A stretch of DNA of 64,000 nt from positions 82,811 to 146,810 of the forward strand of contig NZ_JAHBCJ010000002.1 in assembly GCF_018390575.1 (NCBI RefSeq), written 5' to 3'. A model generated the notes under the pieces. The model had not been told where the DNA came from. It saw nothing but the letters and a program-made list of their open reading frames with translations, and searched no databases. Positions within the stretch are counted from its first letter, which is position 1. Each line of letters opens with the position of its first letter. The position numbers and the translations under genes were made by a program. Positions 8,154 through 15,452 of the stretch are shown here, piece by piece. This DNA is from Bhargavaea massiliensis (GTDB lineage Bacteria > Bacillota > Bacilli > Bacillales_A > Planococcaceae).

Positions 8154-9461
8154 TCACGAACTCTTCCGTTCTTCATCAAATTCCTCTTGAGCCTCTTTAA
8201 TCACCTGTTTCAGCTGATTTTCCGGTACGCCGCGCAAGTAATAAGCGACAGCGGCTTTGCCGATGGCGTAAGTTCCGCCGCTGGCAATGGTGGCACTGAG
8301 TGCCGACCCGGCTCCGGGGAAGACTAGGTTCGCGAACTTGGTGCCCTGCTGGGCGATCATGCGGAGGGTGAAACCGGTAGCGCCGATTCCTCCGAGTGAG
8401 ACGAGCAGGTCTCTGGCGGTTTTAAACTCCAGCTCGCGCCCGGACAGATAGGCGATGATCATCATCAGCATCGACTGGAGGGTGAGGAGGACCGCGATAT
8501 CCGAAGCGATAATCGGGCTCAGGGCGACGGTGGCACTCAAGGCCGAAAAAATCCGGATAAAGCGCTCAGCAATCCGCGTCGCTACCCGGTTCAGACGCAC
8601 AGTCAGTCCGAGGTGGATGGCTGCCCTGACATCGAGGTTTTCCTCCAAAAAATCCAGCAGCTCCTCGATTCCTTTCCGTCCATCGAAGGCGATTTCCGGG
8701 TTGTCCTGTTCATCATTGGCAGCATCAGCTGATTCCCGGTCCCATTCGATGTACGAGGAGACGGGAAGGATGGCTGTTGCATTCAATCCATATTCGTTGA
8801 AGATCCGCTCCAGCTGTCCGGTTTTTTCTGTGATCAACTCAAGTTTGTCTTCAGGATACCGGTCAGGTTCCTTGATGCGAGAAGGATTCAGCTCGTCGAT
8901 ATGGGTCAGGATCGCTACAAGAGGAAGATCACCGCCAGTCTTTTCCATCAGCTGTTTGGCGACAAGGACATCTTTGTCGATATGCGCCCGCTCCGTCGCT
9001 TTCTGAAGGAAGAGGAGGGCGTCCGGCCGGAACTCACGGATCACTTCCGCAAGCTCGTCCTCCGCTTTCGTATCAAAAGTTTCAGATTCACCGATGCCGC
9101 GGGTGTCAATCACTTCAAAATAAACCTGGCCGTCCGACTCGTAGGTGAACCGCCGGGCTTCTTTCGTGCCGATTTCCACGTCGCTGACTTCGGCAAGGTA
9201 TTTGCCGCTCATCGCATTGATGAGGCTGCTTTTGCCGACACCGGTCCTGCCTACCAGCACAAAGCGGGGTGGGCGAGGGTTTTTCAGCCCTTCCAGCAGG
9301 GCATTCAGGTCATCATCATCTGTGATGGCATCGACCAGCTTCCGTCGTTGCTTTTCCGAGATGAGGTTTCCCGGCACTTTATCGATCAGCTGTTCTATGT
9401 AATGGTTCAAGTTTCCGATATGGCGCAAACGGTTTTGCATTTCCTCTAATTTGGGATTCAC
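8154..9461 (-). CDS. GTPase with C-terminal DUF697-like membrane domain
   Basis: About 435 residues. The G domain has P-loop GRTGVGKSS near residue 71, G3 DTRGIGE and G4-like LTHIDEL. The C-terminal half is hydrophobic and alanine/glycine rich (FSALSATVALSPIIASDIAV, LVSLGGIGATGFTLRM), as in Era-like GTPases joined to DUF697. Such proteins are membrane-associated and of unknown cellular role. The reading frame opens at 9518, but GTG at 9461 (VNPKLEEMQ) is chosen because AAGGAG lies 8 bases before it. Transcribed alone. Confidence 0.8.
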   Translation of the reverse strand: MNPKLEEMQNRLRHIGNLNHYIEQLIDKVPGNLISEKQRRKLVDAITDDDDLNALLEGLKNPRPPRFVLVGRTGVGKSSLINAMSGKYLAEVSDVEIGTKEARRFTYESDGQVYFEVIDTRGIGESETFDTKAEDELAEVIREFRPDALLFLQKATERAHIDKDVLVAKQLMEKTGGDLPLVAILTHIDELNPSRIKEPDRYPEDKLELITEKTGQLERIFNEYGLNATAILPVSSYIEWDRESADAANDEQDNPEIAFDGRKGIEELLDFLEENLDVRAAIHLGLTVRLNRVATRIAERFIRIFSALSATVALSPIIASDIAVLLTLQSMLMMIIAYLSGRELEFKTARDLLVSLGGIGATGFTLRMIAQQGTKFANLVFPGAGSALSATIASGGTYAIGKAAVAYYLRGVPENQLKQVIKEAQEEFDEERKSS

Positions 9462-9549
9462 ATCAAACGCTCCTTCCGTGTTTGTGCTTCTTATTATCCC
9501 TTCTATACCCCCGGGCATCCACGCTGAGACATCGAACAGAGGCAGAGAT

Positions 9550-9580
9550 GAAAAGACCCTCCGGCAAGTGCCGGAGGGTC
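9550..9580 (-). terminator. Rho-independent terminator of the stress PNPOx-like gene
   Basis: GACCCTCCGGC (9555-9565) and GCCGGAGGGTC (9570-9580) form an 11-bp perfect stem; on the minus strand TTTTC follows. Confidence 0.85.
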
Positions 9581-9592
9581 GGGAATCCGCTC

Positions 9593-10006
9593 TTACAAAG
9601 TCACGTCTTGCGGAGGCTGTCCTTTTTTGTTCATGACACGTATCGCATCGGGCTGGACTTTCAGGATGACAAGATTCGGATCATCCGGGCCGTCGAAGTA
9701 GCTTTCCAGCTCTTCATTCCAGACTTTGTCGATCAGTCCTTCATCATCCGTGACCTCGGCAGTGCCCATGATCTCCAGGTAGTCGTCGCCGAAGCCTTCA
9801 CCTTCATAGCCGATGAGGATATGGGTGTGCGGGTTGGCTTCGAGTTCGTCGACCTTGTCGGTCTGTTTTGAAGTGGCCGTGTACAGCGTAAAGCCGTCGT
9901 TAAAGAATGTCATGTATCGGGTGAATGGCTTTCCTCCCTGGACGGTCGCCATCGTGCCGACCTTGCTTTCATCAAGTATATTTTGTGCAGCTGCTTTTAT
10001 GTCCAT
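9593..10006 (-). CDS. General stress protein, pyridoxamine 5'-phosphate oxidase fold (YdaG/GSP26-like)
   Basis: A 137-residue split-barrel protein: VGTMATVQGGKPFTRYM opens the flavin-binding fold, and TATSKQTDKVDELEANPHTH matches the YdaG/general stress protein 26 family. The PNPOx fold usually binds FMN, F420 or heme; the substrate is unknown. GGGAGGG precedes the ATG. A sigma-B-type promoter lies about 40 bases upstream, in agreement with the known control of YdaG, and a strong terminator follows. Confidence 0.88.
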   Translation of the reverse strand: MDIKAAAQNILDESKVGTMATVQGGKPFTRYMTFFNDGFTLYTATSKQTDKVDELEANPHTHILIGYEGEGFGDDYLEIMGTAEVTDDEGLIDKVWNEELESYFDGPDDPNLVILKVQPDAIRVMNKKGQPPQDVTL

Positions 10007-10043
10007 CCGGATCCCTCCCGTATTTGGAATTTCCCTTATTACT

Positions 10044-10068
10044 ATTCCCTTGGAGATTCCAAATAAAC
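10044..10068 (-). promoter_or_regulatory. Sigma-B-type promoter for the PNPOx stress gene
   Basis: On the minus strand GTTTAT (10063-10068), 13-base spacer, GGGAAT (10044-10049), close to the general-stress consensus. Confidence 0.65.
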
Positions 10069-10093
10069 GGCGATGCCGATCGGGCAGAAGGAA

Positions 10094-11551
10094 TCACTTT
10101 TTGCGGTCTTCGTAGAAAACCTTGAAGTCCGGATCCGGAATTCCGACGCCAAGTTCGCGCGCCTTGTAATCCCGCAAAAGCTCAAAGAAGCGCTTGCTCA
10201 GGAATAGGAGGACGACCAGGTTGACGAAAGTCGGGATGGCGGTCGTAATATCGGCGAAATACCAGACATATTTACCAGGAAGCTCGTAATAAACCGCGTA
10301 GACGACAAGAAGCAATCCCGGAAGCGGGTAAACGAGCTGGAAAAACTTCAGGACTTTTCCTTTTAGAGACGCCTGCTCCGGCTTGCCGAAAACCTGCCGC
10401 AACAGGATTTCATAGTATGTGTACCAGCCGGTCGTCGTCGTCAGGCCGAACAGGAAGACGGAAATCGTGATGACATATCGTCCGGCTTCGCCGATGCCCT
10501 CCTCAAAAGCGGCGAGAGTAAGGGAGGCACCGTCCAGTCCGCTCGACCACATTCCGGTGATGATAATGGTGAGTGCAGTTACCGAACAGATGACAATCGT
10601 GTCGATGAAGACTTCTGCCGCACCCCACATCCCTTGTTTGACCGGATGGTCGGTTTTCGCGGTGGAGTGGATCATCGGGGAGGTTCCCCAGCCGGCTTCA
10701 TTGGAATAGACTGCCCGCGCGACACCCATCTGGATAACCTGAGCCACGGCAGCGCCCGTGAATCCGCCGACCGCCGCCATCCCCGAAAAGGCGCTATCGA
10801 AAATCAGGCCGAATACAGGAAGGATTTCGCTTGCATTGGAAATAATGATATATAGTCCGGCCACCAGGTAGAACAGGCACATGGCCGGGATGAGCTTGGC
10901 GGCCGTTTCTCCGATTCGCTTGATCCCGCCAAGGATAATCAGATAGATTCCGATAACATAGATGATGGACGACGGAATCAGCCCGAATCCGAATGAGGAA
11001 TCAATCGCTTCGGCGACCGTATAGTTCTGCAACGTGATAAAGAAGGTGGAAAAAATTCCGAAGCCGAAGAGAAAGGCTGGAATCCACCAAAGCTTGAAGT
11101 TCCGCTCTTCTCCGAGGCCTTTCTGCATGTAATAGGTTGGCCCGCCGTAGGGATCGCCTTTTTCATCGGTGCTCCGGTAGTGGACAGCGAGGGTGACTTC
11201 GACCATCTTGGTCATCATGCTGAAGAGGGCGGTGAGCCACATCCAGAACACCGCTCCGGGCCCGCCGACCGCAATCGCCGTCGCGACCCCCCCGATATTC
11301 CCGACACCAACACTTCCGCCGATTGCTGTACTAACCGCCTGGAACGGTGTCAGAATCCCTTTTTCCGACTTGGAGCGTTCCCGTTCCTCTTTTGAAAAGA
11401 CCTTGCCGAATGTCGTCTTAAAAATGTGAGGAAGGTGAAAAAGCTGGAACACCTTGCTTCCGACAGTAAAATAAAGGGCCACGAACAGGACGGTGAAGAT
11501 AAGCGGCAGCCCCCACAGCCACCCTACAATCTTTTCTAATATGACATCCAT
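10094..11551 (-). CDS. Sodium:alanine symporter, AGCS family
   Basis: A 485-residue polytopic membrane protein with roughly ten hydrophobic helices. Family-typical segments are GGSVGVGNIGGVATAIAVGG near residue 78, DPYGGPTYYMQKGLG and YSNEAGWGTSPMIHSTAKT. It takes up alanine or glycine with Na+ or H+; exact substrate is not readable. The ATG is preceded by GGGGGGAAG. The gene ends about 90 bases upstream of the stress gene, with that gene's sigma-B promoter in the gap. It is divergent from the DUF1672 lipoprotein gene. Confidence 0.92.
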   Translation of the reverse strand: MDVILEKIVGWLWGLPLIFTVLFVALYFTVGSKVFQLFHLPHIFKTTFGKVFSKEERERSKSEKGILTPFQAVSTAIGGSVGVGNIGGVATAIAVGGPGAVFWMWLTALFSMMTKMVEVTLAVHYRSTDEKGDPYGGPTYYMQKGLGEERNFKLWWIPAFLFGFGIFSTFFITLQNYTVAEAIDSSFGFGLIPSSIIYVIGIYLIILGGIKRIGETAAKLIPAMCLFYLVAGLYIIISNASEILPVFGLIFDSAFSGMAAVGGFTGAAVAQVIQMGVARAVYSNEAGWGTSPMIHSTAKTDHPVKQGMWGAAEVFIDTIVICSVTALTIIITGMWSSGLDGASLTLAAFEEGIGEAGRYVITISVFLFGLTTTTGWYTYYEILLRQVFGKPEQASLKGKVLKFFQLVYPLPGLLLVVYAVYYELPGKYVWYFADITTAIPTFVNLVVLLFLSKRFFELLRDYKARELGVGIPDPDFKVFYEDRKK

Positions 11552-11927
11552 TTACTTCCCCCCTCGGTTGTTTAGCTCATTTGTCCATATCGATATGGTG
11601 CCTCGACCAATCGTTAATCAAGACCTGGAACTTGAGTAGATAGAGATTATAATAGCTGTTTTCGACAATATACACAATATTTTCTGAACAATTCCATAAA
11701 TCATCATAGCTTGAAAATGAACGGACTATTAGATTTGCATGCCCATCTTGTTGATTGCTTGGCTACAATATAATAGTAAATATACGGAAACGAAGTTAAG
11801 ATGACTGGAACGCAGCACCGATTGTCGGTCAGAGTTGACTTTGAAGATGGCCATGCACGGCTAGATCGGCATGGTTAAAGGAAGATGCCAAGGATCTAAG
11901 TCCGGATTGAAACGGAGGGATGACATC
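11552..11927. other. Divergent intergenic region between alanine symporter and DUF1672 gene
   Basis: About 375 AT-rich bases with no convincing gene. A TATAAT (near 11767) preceded at 15 bases by TTGTTG could be the -10 and a poor -35 for the plus-strand gene. No repeat or RNA gene was recognised. Confidence 0.4.
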
Positions 11928-12902
11928 ATGAAAAGAAAAAAAACATGGATCATATCGGCTGTTTGCTTGGCTTTTATCAGCTATGGATGCAGCACTAGTG
12001 AATTCCACAGCCAAGAGAAAGACGAAGCGGTTGACCGTGAAGTGAAGGGAGAAGAAAACAGCTTGGGAACTTCTGCAAAAGAAAATGACTATGAGCAAGA
12101 TAACTATGTTTCCGTACAGGACTATATCGGAGAAGGATATGAGTTAAGAGAGGCCAACAAGGAAATTGAAGAGACAGCAAAGGCGGCTGGCGAACAGGTT
12201 GAAAAAGCCGTAATCGATTATATGCGAAAAATGTATAAGACCGAAGTGTTGGTCACAAATATCGTGGGGGCACAGGACGCTGCGACTGTATTTGTGAAAT
12301 CCGAAACGGATCCGAGCTTTTATACGTATGCAATCGTGCCCTATGATTTCGACACAGGTAAGATGTTGACTGCCGACATTCGGACAGATGAAGGGCAAGT
12401 GGAAAATGCAATTCATGGATGGCTTTATGCAAAAGCTTATCCTGAAGAATTCGAGAAACTGGATCAATTTCTGAATGAATTTACTGAAACTCACCCTGTA
12501 ACCGGGCTAACTAAGCAAGCGGTTCAAAACGTCGGAGGAAATGGTTTTTCAAATCAATATTACCTTGTCAATCCGTTGGGACTGATTTTTGAAGAAGTTT
12601 ATAACATGTATTTGGAAAACCCCGAGATAGAAGGAGAGGAAATCCGTAAAGCATTGGAAAATGCAGGATTTGTAGCAGAGGATATTGCATTCGGGATTTC
12701 TTTGTATATGGATGAGGAAGGAGCGGAGCCTGACCAATCGATCATGGATGGACTGAAAACGTCCTTGACCAATCTGGAAGGGATTCCGACAGGTACATAC
12801 GCTTTGCACCTCAACGACAATTACATTGATAAACGGAGAGCTTCAGGAAGCAAAACAAATACGTTAAAAAACATCGGACCCAATGAAATCATAAAGGAAT
12901 AA
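11928..12902 (+). CDS. DUF1672-family lipoprotein
   Basis: A 324-residue exported protein. Its N terminus is KRKKTWIISAVCLAFISYGC, a signal peptide ending in a lipobox-like ISYGC, followed by an acidic linker. The body carries YVSVQDYIGEGYELREANKE, DPSFYTYAIVPYDFDTG and YALHLNDNYIDKR, which I recall as hallmarks of DUF1672 lipoproteins best known from staphylococci; function unknown. GGAGGG precedes the ATG at 11928. The gene is AT-richer than its neighbours and sits just upstream of the type VII secretion operon, but a terminator separates them. Confidence 0.78.
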   Translation: MKRKKTWIISAVCLAFISYGCSTSEFHSQEKDEAVDREVKGEENSLGTSAKENDYEQDNYVSVQDYIGEGYELREANKEIEETAKAAGEQVEKAVIDYMRKMYKTEVLVTNIVGAQDAATVFVKSETDPSFYTYAIVPYDFDTGKMLTADIRTDEGQVENAIHGWLYAKAYPEEFEKLDQFLNEFTETHPVTGLTKQAVQNVGGNGFSNQYYLVNPLGLIFEEVYNMYLENPEIEGEEIRKALENAGFVAEDIAFGISLYMDEEGAEPDQSIMDGLKTSLTNLEGIPTGTYALHLNDNYIDKRRASGSKTNTLKNIGPNEIIKE

Positions 12903-12969
12903 AGCAGTGGATGAGATGGGAAGGAAATAGGTACAACTTAGGGAGACAGTAATTATAGTCCGATTTATG

Positions 12970-12988
12970 CCGGCGGAAGCCGGTTTTT
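12970..12988 (+). terminator. Short terminator after the DUF1672 gene
   Basis: CCGGC-GGAA-GCCGG hairpin followed by TTTTT, 67 bases after the stop codon. Confidence 0.6.
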
Positions 12989-13030
12989 AATTTGATATGA
13001 ATTCAAGGTTTCAAGGAGGAGGAAAGAAAA

Positions 13031-13060
13031 GTGAAAATATTACTTAAGTCACCTTTTTGA
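13031..13060 (+). CDS. Candidate 9-residue leader peptide or decayed gene start
   Basis: AAGGAGGAGG is followed 9 bases later by GTG and the peptide MKILLKSPF, then TGA. The ribosome site is stronger than that of many real genes here, but the frame is only nine codons. It may be a leader peptide or the first codons of a decayed gene. It lies in the 500-base gap before the T7SS operon. Confidence 0.25.
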   Translation: MKILLKSPF

Positions 13061-13222
13061 AGTGAAGTTAAGTTATTTTGAATCAGTTATCAAGTGATAG
13101 TGGGTATATCTATACATATATTGTTGTGCGTTTGTAAACTTTTAAACTGATTTAATGACTGCATGCAGTTGATGGCGTGAGTCATAGGTCCCAAATAGTA
13201 TTCTGTTTGCTTCAAGACTTTT

Positions 13223-13251
13223 TTGACAGTTGCTAGCTAAAAATGATATTC
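13223..13251 (+). promoter_or_regulatory. Candidate sigma-A promoter for the T7SS operon
   Basis: TTGACA (13223-13228), 16-17 base spacer, then GATATT/ATATTC as a poor -10. It lies about 150 bases before the esxA start. The rest of 12989-13406 holds no convincing gene. Confidence 0.45.
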
Positions 13252-13406
13252 AATAGAAAGAAAGATTTAAAGAATGCCAGGGAATCCCACCCAATTGTGA
13301 CGGATTGCCCAAAATGTGCCGGAAATACCTGCGGTGAAGAGCGCCAAGCCGATTCGCCAGACAGCAGTTATTTTAAATACTTTAAACCAAAAAGGAGATG
13401 GATGAA

Positions 13407-13700
13407 ATGTCAGGTATCATTCGCGTAACCCCAGCCGAACTGGAAGCTATGTCAAATCGCTACAATAATGAATCCGGAGAAGTGGCAGCACAGATCGGCC
13501 GCCTCGACGGTATGATTTCGGAACTCACTTCCGTATGGGAGGGTGCATCGAGCCGTGCATTCGCTGAACAGTATGAGCGTCTCAAGCCACACTTCAATGA
13601 CATGCGTGATCTTCTTTCGGAAATCGGTGTCCAGCTGAACCGCACAGGACAAGCCCTTCGTGATGCGGACGAGCAGATTGCCGGCCAAATCCGCGGCTGA
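13407..13700 (+). CDS. esxA: WXG100 protein, T7SS substrate/core component EsxA (YukE)
   Basis: A 97-residue helical-hairpin protein: MSGIIRVTPAELEAMSNRY, central turn SVWEGASSRAF with the W-x-G motif, and second helix LRDADEQIAGQIRG. WXG100 proteins are secreted as dimers by the Ess/Yuk machinery. An ATG at 13398 is in frame but directly abuts AAAGGAG; the ATG at 13407 has proper spacing and gives the normal N terminus. It is the first gene of the operon, in the same place as yukE in Bacillus subtilis. Confidence 0.95.
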   Translation: MSGIIRVTPAELEAMSNRYNNESGEVAAQIGRLDGMISELTSVWEGASSRAFAEQYERLKPHFNDMRDLLSEIGVQLNRTGQALRDADEQIAGQIRG

Positions 13701-13725
13701 TCAGCCACGCGGTGAATATTTTTTG

Positions 13726-13761
13726 GAGCGCCTTTCTGCCAACCGGAAGGCGCTCTTCCTT
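13726..13761 (+). terminator. Hairpin between esxA and esaB, possible attenuator
   Basis: GAGCGCCTT (13726-13734) pairs perfectly with AAGGCGCTC (13747-13755), followed by TTCCTTCATT. It is likely a partial terminator or processing site that leaves esxA mRNA more abundant than the rest of the operon. Confidence 0.55.
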
Positions 13762-13782
13762 CATTAATGCGGGGGTGACTGT

Positions 13783-14022
13783 ATGTACATCGAGATCACT
13801 GTGGACCTGACCCATTATGATGGAGGGGTTTTCGACCTCCGGTTGTCGGATTATCACACAATGAAGAAAGTGACGGAGATCGCCCGCCAGGCAAAGGGTG
13901 TGACAAAATCCCAGCGGGAAGGGCATTGGGTCAGGATCGCCAATAAAAACCGGGTGGTTCCAGGACATTTATCATTAGCAAAGTGCGGCATCCAGAGCGG
14001 GGACCGCCTGGAAATCCTTTAA
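13783..14022 (+). CDS. esaB: Ubiquitin-like T7SS accessory protein EsaB (YukD)
   Basis: A 79-residue protein with a ubiquitin-like pattern: N-terminal strand MYIEITVDLTHYDGGVFDLR, a helix, and a C-terminal strand CGIQSGDRLEIL. This matches EsaB/YukD, a small cytoplasmic factor needed for or regulating Ess secretion. GGGGGTGA precedes the ATG. It occupies the expected second position of the yuk/ess operon. Confidence 0.92.
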   Translation: MYIEITVDLTHYDGGVFDLRLSDYHTMKKVTEIARQAKGVTKSQREGHWVRIANKNRVVPGHLSLAKCGIQSGDRLEIL

Positions 14023-14079
14023 AACCATTTTTTCACGACATACATATAGAGTTTGAACTTAGCAAAGGGGTAGACCGAA

Positions 14080-15432
14080 ATGGCGATCGATAAACAACCG
14101 CTTACTTATATGGAAAAATTGCTGGACGCGGATATCCGGCATGTGGACCATCAAAGTTCGTTCATTTTCCAGACAGAACGGATCGGGATGAATCAAGAAG
14201 CCGAAATCTCATTTCTGTCTGCAGCCGATCCGGTCATCCGGAAAGAGATCGATCTTAGCGGTGACGAACTGAAGATCACCGTTTCATTCCCGGAGCGCTT
14301 TAAGCGGTTTAGTTCGCTTCCTGATGAGGATGAGAAAACAAGGTGGATCTTCACCTCTAAGCTTGTCGACCTGGCAGAACGGTATAGCAAAGGTCGGCTG
14401 CAGCCGCTTGTCTGCCCGGAAAATATTGTGATGGACAGCGGAATGACGCCGTATTTTCTCCATTTTGGTGTGACGGACAGCCTGCCGCCGGAATCACCGG
14501 ATCCGGCTCGGATCTGGCAGGAAACAAAAGCGACGGTTGCTGTCGCAGTAGACGGGACACGGAAGTTCGAAGAGTATCTTCATCACCACGATACACTCGA
14601 TTTAAAACCGCATGCCGCGGCTGTCATGGCAGCTGGGGATCCGGACACGCTCAGGGCCTATATCGACCGTGCAATAGCGGATGTGAACCGGCGGGAGCAA
14701 GAGAATATCCGCCTCCCGCTAAAGAAGTGGAAAACCGCAAAAATCTTTGGAGTCGTCTCCGGTGTACTCCTCGTCCCTTCACTCGCATTTACTTTGTACA
14801 CCTTTGTCTATGAAAAACCGAAGACGGCCGCGATCAATGCAGCCCACCAAGCCTACCTGTCGATGAATTACAGTGATACCGTAACAGAACTATCCGATTA
14901 CAGACCTGACAGCCTGCCGTATATCTCGCTTTTTGAGTTGGCTGATTCCTATGTCATCAATGAACGATTGACAGAAGAACAGAAGGAAAATATCCGTTCA
15001 AACATCACGCTGAAGACAGATGAAAACTATCTGAAATATTGGGTGCTGATCGGGCGTAATGAAGCGGAGGAAGCGGTCGATATCGCCCGTGCGATGGAGG
15101 ATCCGGTTCTCTTGGCATACGGTCTCGCCATCCGTCAGGAACAGATACGGGCCGACAAGGAACTGAGCGGGCAGGAAAAGCAGGAACAGATCGGGGAAAT
15201 CGACAAGGAACTTGAAGAGATCCAAAAGGCGATGGAGGAATTAAAGCAAACCTCTGGTGATAATGTCACAACGGGAAAACAGGAAACCCCAGTGAATCCT
15301 GAAAAATCAGGCCAAGTCGATGGAGATGGGCAGTCAGAAAAAGCGGATGAGAAGAAGGAAGCCAAAAAGAACGAAGAAAAGCCAGCCGATAAACCGGAAG
15401 GCGAGGCATCCGAAGAAAAAAGCGGCTCATAG
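14080..15432 (+). CDS. essB: T7SS membrane component EssB (YukC)
   Basis: 450 residues. The N-terminal cytoplasmic half (1-220) is a pseudokinase-like domain containing ERYSKGRLQPLVCPENIVMD. A single transmembrane helix follows at about 221-243 (IFGVVSGVLLVPSLAFTLYT), then an extracellular part (HQAYLSMNYSDTVTELSDY) and a long coiled, Lys/Glu-rich tail. This order is diagnostic of EssB/YukC, a core part of the secretion channel that contacts EssC and EsaA. AAAGGGG precedes the ATG. Confidence 0.93.
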   Translation: MAIDKQPLTYMEKLLDADIRHVDHQSSFIFQTERIGMNQEAEISFLSAADPVIRKEIDLSGDELKITVSFPERFKRFSSLPDEDEKTRWIFTSKLVDLAERYSKGRLQPLVCPENIVMDSGMTPYFLHFGVTDSLPPESPDPARIWQETKATVAVAVDGTRKFEEYLHHHDTLDLKPHAAAVMAAGDPDTLRAYIDRAIADVNRREQENIRLPLKKWKTAKIFGVVSGVLLVPSLAFTLYTFVYEKPKTAAINAAHQAYLSMNYSDTVTELSDYRPDSLPYISLFELADSYVINERLTEEQKENIRSNITLKTDENYLKYWVLIGRNEAEEAVDIARAMEDPVLLAYGLAIRQEQIRADKELSGQEKQEQIGEIDKELEEIQKAMEELKQTSGDNVTTGKQETPVNPEKSGQVDGDGQSEKADEKKEAKKNEEKPADKPEGEASEEKSGS

Positions 15433-15452
15433 AGCGTTTGAAAGGATAGAAG

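Noticed and set aside
13243-13428. 61-codon frame running into esxA
   Set aside because: No ribosome site, unusual composition, and it overlaps the esxA ribosome site and start in another frame.
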